From positions 30,624,755 to 30,688,754 of the forward strand of contig NC_053048.1 in assembly GCF_003473485.1 (NCBI RefSeq): a stretch of 64,000 nt of DNA. Reading direction: 5' to 3'. The first letter of the stretch is position 1. Each line of letters begins with the position of its first letter. A program made the position numbers and the translations under genes. Below the pieces are notes generated by a model, which worked only from the letters and a program-made list of their open reading frames with translations, ran no database searches and had not been told where the DNA came from. Origin of the DNA: Medicago truncatula. Lineage: Eukaryota; Streptophyta; Magnoliopsida; Fabales; Fabaceae. Of this stretch, positions 22,562 through 34,454 are shown piece by piece.

Positions 22562-24337
22562 GGACTAATACCTCAAATTCGTCCTTGAATTTTAAAAAAT
22601 CGGTCAAATTCGTCTCTGAATTTTGCAAAATAGCTATTTAGTCCATGAATTTACAAAATGTCAATCAAATCAGTCCCTCCATTAAGTTAGTCCGTTAAGG
22701 AAGGTGACGTGTAACGTTAACCTCTTACAAGGCTCCTCTTACAAGGTTTACCACGTCAGATGTCACGCAAGCAGGGACCAAATTGATTGATTTATAGAAA
22801 ATTTCAAGGACCAAATTGATGAATTTTCAGAAAATTGTCAACGGCTCTTTCTCCTCTTTCTCATTAACGACTCTTTCTCCTCTTCCTTATTAACGACTCT
22901 TTCTTCCCCCAAATATATAAATTTGGAACCCTAATGTTATAATTTGTCAACTAGAGTTCAAAATCCCCCAAATTTCTTCCATGAATTGATGTCAATGTTC
23001 TTCCCCAATTCAAAAAACTTAAAACCCTAATATTTTTTATTCAATTCGAAATTCAAAAATCAGTGGTCATTGTTGAAGATTTGGTGTTCATAAATGATGG
23101 GTGGAAGAAATGCAAGGTTGATGGAGAAGCCAAAGGATAGGGGCAGAGATGCAAGGTTGATGGAAGAAATGCAAGGTTGATGGAGAAATGCAAGGTTCAT
23201 AAATGATGGGTAGAGGTTTGGAGGACAAGGTTGATGGATAAAGTTGATTGTGTAGGAAGTGAGCTTAGGTTGATTAAGATATTGATAGGAGTATTTTGTT
23301 TGATTCAGTTGTTTAAAATGCTATTGTATTGTGCCAAGTCCATGTAATGTTGTAATGAAAAGAGGTTGTCAATGAATGAATCAAACCCTTCTGTCAAAAA
23401 ATTTAAATCAAATTGGTCATTGAATTATATGCATATCAATCATATCGATCCTCAAATTAGTGAAAATACCATCAAATAGGTCCTTGAATTTTCACAACAG
23501 ATATCATTGTGATCTTTGGTGCATACATTTGCTGAACAAAGTAAAAAGTAAAAGAGAGACACTTTGATTATAAAAAGACAGACATTTGCATACCATCATA
23601 AGTCATATATTTGATGTTCATAAGTCATTACATAGCCAAAAAAATAACATTACGTAGTCATCAAGCCATCAAACCATTTGATGTTCTTAAGTGATTACAT
23701 ATCCAAAAAAGCATAAACTAAACAAGTCCAAAAAGCATTAATTAAACTAGTCGAAAAGCATAATTTAAACAAGCATCAATGCTTTGGAAATCCTTGAGTT
23801 GGGATAAACTCCATGTATTGAGGTTGAGTAGAAGCGGATGACCCGTAATTTGGATTTGGAACTCTAATAACTCCAAGAGCAGTTGGATTTTGTGGAGCAG
23901 GACCCCTCAGTGGTGTTTGTTTATGCATGTCATTTGAAATCACTGGTCCTGTCATGCCATATCTCCTTGTACTCATTCTCTGCAAATAAAATCAATCATA
24001 TCAGCCCTTAAATTATAACAAAATCCATCAAATTAGTCATCAAATTATGCAAGTAAGTCTCAAATCGATCCATATTTTAGAGGGGTATAATTGGAAACAC
24101 GAGAAAATTACACTGAAAAGTTAAATCTCGAATTTTTACAATTTCCATCAATTTAGTCCTTGTACAAGTGTTTGCCTTGTTGACACGTGTACAGGACAAC
24201 ACAGCATGCAAGAGGACACGTCATCGCCATTAACGGAGCTTTTGGACGGAGGGACCATTTTGATGGACGACTGTAAAATTTAGGGACGAATTTGGCCGAT
24301 TTTTTAAAATTCAAGGAGGAATTTGAGGTATTAGTCC
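22562..24337. mobile_element. 1.8 kb DNA transposon with ~50-bp terminal inverted repeats
   Basis: The left end (22562 on: ggactaatacctcaaattc) and right end (to 24337) are inverted copies over about 50 bp with only a few mismatches. Subterminal tracts repeat the same theme (agtccttgaattt, aaattagtc). The interior keeps a TATA-like segment near 22912 on the plus strand and one exon-like frame on the minus strand. No target duplication is obvious. I infer a Mutator-like or other TIR element with most of its coding region deleted. Confidence 0.65.
23776..23979 (-). pseudogene. Terminal exon of an unrecognised protein inside the TIR element
   Basis: A minus-strand acceptor (tttgcag at 23986-23980) leads into a 67-codon frame ending at a stop at 23776. 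The peptide is Asn/Pro/Gln-rich (PQNPTALGVIRVPNPNYG) with no catalytic motif. Its place inside a TIR element suggests the C-terminus of a transposase or passenger protein whose other exons are deleted. I cannot name the family. Confidence 0.35.
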
Positions 24338-24357
24338 ATGTTATTGTTAGTATAATA

Positions 24358-25965
24358 TGTTTTTTTTTGTTACAATGCTAAAAAAAGAAACAAAAAGAGA
24401 AGGGAAAACAGGAAAAGAACAGAAACAACTAGTTCCTAAGGAACAAAGTTTCCATCTCATCTGTCAAAAGCAGCGACAGCAGGTCTTCAGAAGGAGAGGA
24501 GTAGACAGTTAAATCAACATCTGTTGTAGCTCCTAGCTTCGCCATAAAGTCCGCACAATGATTACCCTCTCTGAGCGAGTGATGAATAGAGTAATTTCTT
24601 GAATTCAGCAGGTCCTTAATATTTTGAATGAGCACCGCATAAACATGATAGAAGGAAGTGTCTCCCTTTATGAGATTAACCGCAAGCATAGAGTCAGAAT
24701 AACATACCAATTCCTCAAAATCTAAATTTACTGCCAATTGTAACCCCTGATAAATCGCTGTCAGTTCTGCAAAAAGGATGTCGTTGGGACTATTTATGAA
24801 TCCTGAAAATCCAGTGACATAGCTTCCTGAATAGCTTCGGATAACACCTCCAAAACCTGTGCGAATTGGGTCTCCAATACAACTCCCATCAACATTGAGA
24901 ATGGTGCAGACATGGTTGTCATTGTTCCAACGGACCAACCTTGTTGGTGGAGAAGTGCTAGCGTCATTATGCAGGCAGCGACGAATGATTTCTGCTGTTC
25001 TGTTAATGGTGGAACCGAGTCAATAAACTGACCAAGTTTCATTATTAAGGCACATAAGATTGCGGTGCCTCCAAGTCCACCATAACCCCGCAAGAAAGAT
25101 AGTGGATCGGTGGCAGCTAACTCCCTCTTTTAACCAATCAAGAACAGAAGAGGACGAGAAGAATGACGGACTAGTGAAGCCAATTTTATGCCAAATAATA
25201 GTGGAAAATCTGCAGTCCCTAACACAATGGAGAAAGGACTCTTCGTGGTCACTGCACCTGTTGCAGATGGCTGAATTGGTCATGTTCCTGCGGTTGAGCA
25301 AAGTCAAAGTATGGACAACGTTATGACAAGCAAGCCAGACAAAAAACTTGTATTTTTCCAGAACTTTTAATCTCCAAATCCAAGCCCAAGTTGTGTTGTT
25401 ATAGTTCTCATTTTCTGTTTGTGATAACATCCAATTGTATCCACTCTTCGTAGAGTAAACACCACTGTTATTATGAGGCCAAATATAAGCATCATATATG
25501 GAAGCGTTAAAAGTGAGACAAGTGTTGATGACTTCAACTATATCTGTTGGGAGGATGGTGTGGAGCGCTTGAGACCGTTGACCAGCAATGGTGAAAACAT
25601 CTTTTATTGTTAGATGAAGATCATGAATATCCACAAAGGGAACCTGAGTAGCGAGCTTACCAAGAGAACTCCAGTTGGTGTGCCAAAAGGAAGAGTTACA
25701 TGAACCTGCTCTCCATGTGTAACCGCTTTTTAAAACATTTTTTGCTAGGATAATGGAAGACCAGGATGGGGAGTTGTTGCGATGGGTTGTTGCCGTGTGA
25801 AGGAAATTATGGCCACTGGAATAATTACTAGAAAGAAGATTCACCCATAATTTGTCAGTTTTTTGTACCATGTTCCAAACAAGCTTCCCTAGGAGACAAG
25901 TGTTAGTTTCTCTAGCTGAATGAATGCCCAAACCCCCTAAATTTTTCGGACTAGCAACTGTCTGT
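24358..25965 (-). mobile_element. 5'-truncated LINE with zf-RVT and RNase H domains
   Basis: On the minus strand a single frame runs from about 25965 to 24429. It begins in the SPKNLGGLGIHSARE motif that follows the RT palm. It continues through a zf-RVT region (WAWIWRLKVLEKYKFFVWLA, then C-x2-C ... H-x4-C near 25180-25240) and ends in an RNase H-like domain (NVDGSCIGDP, AELTAIYQGL, YSDSMLAVNLI, HHSLREGNHCADFMAKLG). One in-frame TGA at 25022-25020 interrupts it. A T-run at 24360-24370 marks the poly(A) tail. This is a different LINE lineage from the copies at 3698 and 15720. Confidence 0.85.
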
Positions 25966-26021
25966 ATTATAACGAAAAAATATGTTACTCCTTCCTATCT
26001 GTATTATAACGAAAAAATATT
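25961..26021. repeat. 37-bp period direct repeat at the LINE 5' edge
   Basis: tctgtattataacgaaaaaa occurs at 25961 and again at 25998, directly at the 5' limit of the LINE fragment. Confidence 0.7.
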
Positions 26022-27077
26022 TTTATCTCAATTATTCAATCAATTTTTTTTAATTTTTTTAGGGAATTATTCAAACAATTTATAAAGTGATTTTTCTTTT
26101 AGTTTAATATATGAGGGTGTCCACTCTTTATGATTTTGAAATTAATAATCAAATGATTTATATTTTTTAAAAAAGAATTTATCATTTACAATTATGATAA
26201 TTAAATTTTAGTTATCAAAATTATTGGTTATTATTTTATTATAAAATACAAAAAAAAATTATTATGATTTTTATAAATAATAAAATGATATTTTTTTCTT
26301 TTCAATTGATATTTTCTGAAATATAAAAATTATGAAATAGTTCTTTATACATTGTAGTGGTCCAACATAATTATCACTATTTAGTTAGTATCAACTTTCA
26401 TGAATTATGAATTCATTTGGTTTAGTCTGATGGTATTGACTTAGAACTTGGGTGTGTATTCTTGCTTAAGGTTTCGGGTTTGATTTTCTCCGATGCTAAT
26501 GTTAATTTAGTTTTTAAAAAAGAAAAAAATCATGAATTATCAAATGTGTATATACGTGCAGAACTTGTGTCCAATTCATAGAATTTGCATTGTTTCTTCA
26601 TAATTTTAGTTTTAGTCTTTTTTTAGGATAGTTTTGGTCAATTTTAATTCCTTATAAAAAATGGTGCGGGTGGGTGGAAGTGAACCCAAGACATTGTGGG
26701 ATTTTCTTCCAATATTTTCAACCAACTCCTACATACTTTAATATTTGAAACTGCAATCAGCGAGTAGTTTTAACCCACTAAAATCAACAAAATTTGAAAA
26801 TAACCCCAAAAATTACAAAATCATGAATCCTTTAAAATCACAATTCTGAGAGTATTTTAAATTTTTAGGTAAGTTTTTTGAAATCTCGTTCATTTTAAAT
26901 ATCAATTTGTCATATCAATATTCAATTTCAAGGTTGAAAAAGGTTACTCCTATATCACACTAAGCTGCCCTAAAAAACAAAAAACAACATCAGAAAAATA
27001 TCATTATCAAGATTAAAAAACAAACCAACTTACCTGAATTAGTCACTTGAGTTTGGTAATCGAGTCTCAATATAAAT
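26022..27077. other. AT-rich intergenic DNA
   Basis: I see no gene. It contains one tRNA-derived SINE-like segment at 26415-26510. Confidence 0.4.
26415..26515 (+). mobile_element. SINE-like sequence (related to 63845-63945)
   Basis: It shares gatggtattgacttagaact and the downstream cgggtttgattttct / aatgttaatttag blocks with 63845-63945. The second block resembles a degraded tRNA B box (GGTTCGATCC in the other copy). Confidence 0.4.
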
Positions 27078-27420
27078 AAAACTATTGAAGATATCATTCC
27101 TTTAAAACTATAGTTTGGACAAGTGACAATGGTACACCACATGTTACAAGCCATAACCAGCTCTAGCGTTTTGTCCAAACAATAGTCCTAAAGATATAAT
27201 CCCTCCAACTCTATAGATTTGTTGCTAAATAGTCTTAAAGATATAGTCCCTCCTAAATAGATAAAATTATTGAAGAGATCATTCCTTTAAGACTATAGTT
27301 TGGACAAGTGATAATGTGGTGCATCTCATGTTACAAGCCATAGCCAACTCTTGCTTGTAACTTGTCCAAACCATAGTCCTAAAGATATTTTCTATTCAAC
27401 TCCATAGATAAGTTGTTGCT
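27078..27420. repeat. Tandem pair of hairpin-forming repeats
   Basis: Two copies of a ~170-190 bp unit (about 27078-27240 and 27265-27420). Each contains ctatagtttggacaagtg and, ~70-80 bp on, its inverse (tgtccaaac..tagtcctaaag). Each unit can therefore fold on itself. No coding sequence is present. Confidence 0.6.
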
Positions 27421-27865
27421 GAAACAATGCATTGCTTTTATTTATAATATAGTCTTGCTTATAATTGTACTACACTTTAGTACTGGACATTGGATAAGTT
27501 TCTTGGCCAATGAAAATTTATTTATTTTGTACTACCCACTATGAATGAGTGTCACTTGTACTCCAAATTCAACATAATGTGTACCATAAATAATCTTGGA
27601 AGTACAATGACTACTACCTTGCAAGTTGCCCCTACTCATATATTTTTTTTATCATGAGTTGTGTTATTTAAACAATCAATAATTTTTTGAACAACTATAA
27701 TTTTAAAAAAAAAAAGGGTATTTGACACAAAATCAAAGCAATAGAGTGATAAAGTAAAAGGGAAGAGCTTGTTAGTGCGATAGCTTAACCCACGAAAAAC
27801 ACGAATTGACGTAAACCGTAGGATAGACTTTAGATTAAAATTTGTTTTGACTTTTGTTATCTTAA
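27421..27865. other. AT-rich intergenic DNA
   Basis: No gene or repeat was recognised in this stretch. Confidence 0.4.
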
Positions 27866-27874
27866 AAATATAAA

Positions 27875-28148
27875 GGCTTAATTGCACTTTTGGACCCCTA
27901 TCTTTTCAAAAGTTGCGGTTATGGACCCCTAACTAATTTAAATACAAAACAACCCCATATGTTTTGATTATTTGGCAGTTTTGGACCCCCAAGGCAAAAA
28001 AAAAAAAAAAAATTTGACACTTTTTTTGCCTTGGGGGTTCAAAACTACCAAAGAATCAAAACATAGGGGGCTGTTTTGTATTTAAATTAGTTAGGGGTCC
28101 ATAACCGCAACTTTTGAAAAGATAGTGGTCCAAAAGTGCAATTAAGCC
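27875..28148. mobile_element. Mutator-type MITE, 274 bp, with 9-bp target duplication
   Basis: The element is nearly one long hairpin: ends ggcttaattgcacttttgga are perfectly inverted and the arms extend to a central A-run near 27996-28012. The flanks 27866-27874 and 28149-28157 are both aaatataaa. A 9-bp target duplication is typical of Mutator-like elements. Confidence 0.85.
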
Positions 28149-28157
28149 AAATATAAA

Positions 28158-28564
28158 ACCACCCTTCCCATGTATCGTGTGCCACTCGTACTTTGTTTTA
28201 TCGCACTATATAGCATTCCTAAAAGTAAAAACATAATGTGAATATGAGAGAAAATATTGTCACAAAAGTTGTCAAAAAATGGTTGTACAAATATCATTTC
28301 TATTTTATCATTATATATTTTTATACAAATTGGTCATTTGCTCACCGTTTGGTTCTTCGTTAGGCAATAGATGTGTATTCATTCAATAAATCTTTAAAGG
28401 TATTTTATCACGGTTACTTTTGGTGGATTCGGTGGTTTTCCAACAAAACTCTAATCATTTTCAGACTATATATCATGCTTCTGTCTTTGTAATCTGAAAG
28501 GAAAGAAATTGTCGTTGTTTCCGACAAAAGAAGGAGTTTGCCGCTCATTTGCTTGAAAAAATAA
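28158..28564. other. Short AT-rich spacer between two MITEs
   Basis: No gene or repeat was recognised in this stretch. Confidence 0.4.
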
Positions 28565-28573
28565 AATTGTTAT

Positions 28574-29119
28574 GGCTTAAATGCTATTTTGGTCCCTTAA
28601 CTAAAAAAAAGATTGTTTGAGGATTTTAAGTTTTTTTTAAGTCTCGTTTTGGTCCTTTCTGTTAGGTTTCCGTTAGGGTTTTAAAAAAAGTTAACTCCTG
28701 AACACGTGTCACCTTGTCATTGGCTCTGAGTTTTTTTTTTTTTTTTTACAAAAAAATTTATTATTTTTTAAAAAAAAACTCAAAGCCAATGACAAAGTCA
28801 CACGTGTCCCAGAGTTAACACGTGTCACCTTGTCATTGGTTCTGAGAACTTTTTACAAAAAATAAAATATATATATTTAAAAAATAATAATTTTTTTTTA
28901 TAAATTTTTTTTTTTTGTAAAAAAAAAAAATCTTAGAACCAATGACAATGTGACACGTGTCCACACTTAACGTTTTTTATTAAAACTAACGAAAACCTAA
29001 CAGAAGGGACCAAAACGAGTCTAAAAAAAAACTTAAAATCCTCAAACAATCTTTTTTTTAGTTAAGGGACCAAAGCGATACCTATTAAATAGTTAAGGGA
29101 CCAAAAAAGCATTTAAGCC
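28574..29119. mobile_element. Mutator-type MITE, 546 bp, with 9-bp target duplication
   Basis: The ends start ggcttaaatgctattttggt and are inverted for over 100 bp, including ggaccaaaacgag-type blocks. The flanks 28565-28573 and 29120-29128 are both aattgttat. Internal acacgtgtcaccttgtcattgg blocks are also repeated in both orientations. Confidence 0.85.
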
Positions 29120-29128
29120 AATTGTTAT

Positions 29129-32100
29129 CTTTCTAGTGGCCAAAAACAAAAAACCCATTTTTGAATTTTGATTTTAATCATTGGTGGATTAACCTCCTAA
29201 TTGAGTTTTTGAGTTTTTCTGTTGTTTCCGTTGTTTGTATGTGTAGTATATATAACTTTCATCTTTTTTTTTTAACAAACAAAAATGAAATATATTACTA
29301 AAAACACTATAATTGTTGAAACACAAGACGTGCCAAAACAATCACAAAAAGATGTTGCTCATCTTAAAAGTACAATCTATAAAAAAATTGTTGTGGATTT
29401 TGCTCAAATTATTTGGCATTTTCAGCCTTTATTGTGTTGGGCCTAAAACGTCTCTTTTTTTTTTTATATTTGGGCTTAGCAATTTTTTAGTGGGTTTTAC
29501 TTTCAAAGATTATTTTTTTCAACCGCCCGCGCTTCTTGCACGCCTTTTGTCTTTTCAATTTTATATAATTCAAATCCAAAAAAAGATTATATAATTTTAA
29601 ATCTATCTAAATATGAACAATAGTCATAATCCACTTGAATTGGTTTCGTGATGTTTGCTTGGGACATTGAAGTACGTTCTTCTTATGGTATCAGATTTGA
29701 TTCTTCTCAATGTTAATTTCGATTAACTAGTTTAACTTCTTTTTAAAAATCACCAAAATGCCAAAAATCTGAACCATACAGAATTGTGTCGTTATTAAAG
29801 TTATTTTTTTTGAAGGATCATTGTTGAAGTTTTGTTGTCCTTTTTGGTGTATATTTCCTTTTCAATTTTATCTCTTCATTTAAATTATTTTATCATTATT
29901 TTTATAATATTATTTAAATTATCAATTAAAAAATTAGTTAAATCCTATTCAAATATGAACAACCTACAACATTAGAGAATAATTCACAACAATATGAACA
30001 ATTTTTGACACTAAAAAAAATTTCTTTTAATATTATTTATAAAAAAATATTATTCTCTTTCTATATACAATTAAGTGCAATAAAAACATGTAGACAAAAA
30101 TTTATTTTAAATTATTTATAAAAAATGTTAGTGTCTATCTTTCCACTAGTTTCTTAAAAAAAAAAATTTCCATAGTTATAAACATCTCTATATTTTCTCC
30201 TCTCCTCTATTTTTCTCTTCTTCATTCGCCTATTCTTCTCACTCGCCTCCTTTTCCTCCCTCCCGCACAGAGTGAATTTGTTAGTTCTTCACTTTTGTTT
30301 ATCTGTTTTCAAATATCTAAACAATAAATATTTCTTTTGTGACGGTCGAACATATTTAAATTTAAATTGTTTAGTTCAATTATGTTATCACGAAAAGAGA
30401 GAGGAAAGGAGAGAAGCAAAATTCTTCCCTACCAAAATGGAAGGATTAGGAGGGTAGAAAATATTTTTTTCATATTTAAACTTAAATACTTTTTTATTTA
30501 ATGTGATCCTAAATAATATAATGACGGAAAAATATAATTTTATGTTTTCCTTCTATTGAAATATCTTATTTGTGCTCTTTTCCTCTCTAAAGTTCCTCCC
30601 GTGTTGTTCCACAACCCTTAATATTAAGCACACTTTACTAATTTTTTATCCCACTTCCATGCTATTATTACATACACACAAAATTTACTCGTACACCCCT
30701 CCCCCATGTGAAGGAAGTTTCGCGAGAGAAGAGCTAATGATGTATAATTATGATTTTTGGGTATTGTCATGATGTATAATTTTATTCATCGCCATGAGTA
30801 CTTTAAAATCAAATCAAATAAATAAATAATTTGATGATATTTTTGTTGTTAATCATCAAACTAATACGAAGGGAGCTGTAAAAACTTCCTTGTAACGATT
30901 TTCGTATTCAATTCATGATTATCATCTTAAACATTCCCTTGATATGAATCAATTTTCTCTTCTTACTTTGACGGTACAGAAGATCATTATTTTTAACTTT
31001 CATTATCTTATCGAGTGAAATGTATGCAAGTCACACTACTTTAAAAATAGATTTCACATAAAATGATAGGATCTATACTCAAACTCTGAATGAAAAAGAA
31101 AGGCTTACAACAAAAATAATTTATATGAAAAAAGAAGCTCATGAATAAAAACTTTATTATTCACCAATCTAAGTTTACAAATTAGATATATAGGATCCAT
31201 ATATATAGATTCTATATCTTTATACAATTGTCACTCCGGTTATTGATCTAGAAGTATAACTACCTAAACTGCATAACTGAGTAACACAATAATAGTTAAA
31301 TGGTTACATATCTAGTTGATGACTTGTGGCACAATCAAGTGTCTAAACCTTCTTATATTTTCATAGTTAACATATTTCACTCCATGAAAGAGTGAGTATT
31401 GAGAAAAGTAGGTTAAAATGAAAGACATGATAGCTTAAATTGTATAATGTTTGATTTGTAAAAGTGTTTTAAAGACAAGACAAATTAGAGGTAAAGTGTA
31501 TGACAAAAATTAAAAATTTTGTCCTTCACACCGCAACACAATTTTGTCTAAAATAGCATTTTGTCCATAAAAAATTATTTAAGACCAAAAATTGTTTAAT
31601 GTCATAAAAGTTTGTCATATATTTTTATTTTTAAAGAAATTTGCCATGTGTTAATCTTCTTATGTTATTTTGTCCGTACGTATTTTTTAGGAGATCAAAT
31701 GCAAGTGTTACCAACACTATTCCAATTTTATTGTTAAAAAAAATAAAAACTAAACGATGCATACACAAATTATAATGGCACTTTATTTTGGTCAATTGCT
31801 TGCATAGTTGCATATATATTTTTTTAAAGGAATTGCTTGCATATTTATATGTCTTCTTTTGTTATTTTAATGAACGTAAAAAATCTATCATTTACGAGGG
31901 AAGAGCGTTATTGCAAAGGGGAACTGGATTAATTCTATCTTCTAAATTAATAAGTAATTATCTTCTTTTTTTAGGTAATTATCTATTTTCAATATAATCA
32001 TCAAAAGAAACTTTCCATTATATATAGGGCTCAAATACTACCTACTTTTATTTTGCATTTTGATTTTGATGATTGATGCCCGTGCAGGCTATATGGCCAA

Positions 32101-33440
32101 TTTTTATTTTTGGAATTATATGGGTTACTTTTGATTTCTAACGTCATGGACAAATATGAGGATAATGAACCAGCGAGTGATCATGAAATTTTCCGTATGA
32201 AATAAAATGAAGACAATCTAAAATAGTTTAATTTATATACATTGTAAATGTAGTATTACACATGCATATAATGATGTATCGCTATATCAATTGATGAGGT
32301 ATGAGAAGTTTTGTATTTTAAACTCATTAAATAACGTGGTAAAACTTCATTAAATCATGTATATGTAAAACTTTTGTACACTAAAAATATATATAAATTT
32401 CTCAAAAAAAATAAAAAAATAAAAAATGTATATAAATTAAATTCTTTCCTGAAAAACAATAAACGAAAATGAAATATTTCCAAGCATTATGAAAACCTAA
32501 TCTGATCTAACCATAGACATTTGAGAAACAAAAATAAGCTTTTTGAAGATCTTCATTACACGAGAAAGATTGGGAAAAATTGTTTTTGAGCTTGGAACTA
32601 GATTGGGAAAAAAAAAACCTATGAAAACCTTAGAGCAGTTTTGGCAGGCATAGGTTTTTCTCAACATTGTATCTCCTTTGCTAGAATTGTGTACCTACCA
32701 TCTAATGTTTCCTTGTCGATCCTTATGAATGGTGGTTCTTGTCGATTGTTCATTCTCAAAGAGAACCAAGACAATGTGATATGCTATCCTTAGTGGCGGG
32801 TAAGAAAACCAAAAAATTGAACCGAATTGCTGAACTGAACCAAAGGAAAACAAAAAAAAATGAACTCTTCCTTATATTGCATCTATTTCTATTTTTTCTA
32901 TTGATTTAACTATTTATCATATGTTTTGTATCACGATGAATGTAACAGAACCACGATAATCCACCGTGATATTTCAGAAGTTACACTATATCACTTCTAA
33001 AAAATCACAGTAAATCACACGACATATCATCATGACTCTGACAGATCCATCGTGATACCAAATATATTCTTAATAATATTGCTTTTTGCAAAAAAAAAAA
33101 AATATTATACACTACTTTGCTATTATAATCCATAAAGAAAATTAGTTGGAATTAAGTGGGACCCAATCCTCAAACATATACATTCGTGAAAGCAAAACAA
33201 AGCTCCTAATGGGACCCAAACCAAATGGTAGACCCCTCCCCCCGCCAAAACCAGACACACGCACAGGTTGTAACGTAACAAATACAGAAACCATGATTCT
33301 CTTTCACTCCCTTTTTGTTTATTCCACAATTAAACTATACACACATACATGTATTTTTAATTATATTAACAACATTATTACATACCAATACGAATAACAA
33401 AGTATAGATTATGATGATGAACAATAACGTGGGAAGAATT
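29129..33440. other. Long gene-poor AT-rich region
   Basis: No coding sequence could be supported over 4.3 kb. Small items seen: a degraded SINE-like segment near 29680-29735, a pyrimidine-rich tract at 30190-30260 and an accgaa/actgaacc-rich segment at 32800-32860 that resembles 38060-38160. A Ca/T-rich low-complexity stretch near 33230 is not coding. Confidence 0.45.
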
Positions 33441-34454
33441 ATGATTCATCACCACACACAGTGCTACCACCATTGATAATTTCCACTTCCTCTTTAGTCT
33501 TTACTTTGCTTCCAACCTTAACTTTCTTCATTCTTTTTTCTCACCTTTTGGATCTTCCTTGGGATCTTCCAAACCATTTTCCAACCATTTTTGTCTTCAT
33601 ATTTTGCTTTCTAGCTGATTTGGACCGCTTCAGGATTAGTCGGTTATTGAGCCAGATACCGAGTTTTCAAAGAAATTATATTTTTCTTCCTGCGGTAATT
33701 TGGTAAATTCTCTGATTCTTCATTTTCTCAGTGTTTTCTATTCGGGGTATTTTGTATTTTTTAAGATAAAATGAATCTTGGCTTGAAAGCAAAGTTTTTT
33801 TTTTTATCATTGCTTGTAGGTATGCTTCTCTTCAATTTTGTATTTTTGTTTAATTCGGTGGTTGCATAAGTTTTGTGATGTCATATATGGCTTTTGTTAA
33901 TTACCACCTGTTTACTTGTGCTTAATGTTACTAATCTCATCATTTTACACATTAATCATCTCAGGGATGCAACTTCTGTGTTTTTCTGCTTGAGTTTATA
34001 TTTTGAGTAGAGGTTTTTTGTCATGATAAAATATGAATTAGTATCACATTTGGAAGTCCCATTTTCTTATATTATTAATAGTAAATGCAATATGAGAGGC
34101 ATGCTATTCTTTTTTCGGTCTGAATCCTTCGGTTCCTAGGGAAAGGACCCTAGTAATCGGAAGATTAGCCAATATGTAAGTAAAGTTTGGTCAATAATTG
34201 TTTCGTCCTTAACTAGAGCTTATTAACCATTTGAGCTCAATCAGACATGTAATTATGCTTATGTATATACTTTGTTGAATTGCCATCAAAGTTTCTTTTG
34301 CAAAAACCTTATAATTTGGAATTGTAACATTTACTTTGGCACCATAGTTTTTGATACGTTTTTAACAACTTGCTTAACTTATTTAAATGTCAACATTTCC
34401 AGATACACATAATTGGTAGATCAAGGAAGAAATTCCTTTGTCGTGTGAGGTTAT
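33441..34454 (+). other. Upstream region and probable 5' UTR of the DUF3527 gene
   Basis: A pyrimidine-rich, leader-like block at about 33450-33694 is followed by a possible donor (gtaatttg at 33695). Acceptor-like sites occur near 34400 (tttccag) and 34449. An intron in the 5' UTR, or a short first coding exon, is likely but I could not fix it. Confidence 0.35.

Noticed and set aside
33123..33397. Open frames near 33230 with PNGRPLPPPKP
   Set aside because: They have no conserved domain, splice support or start context and sit in low-complexity DNA upstream of the DUF3527 leader.
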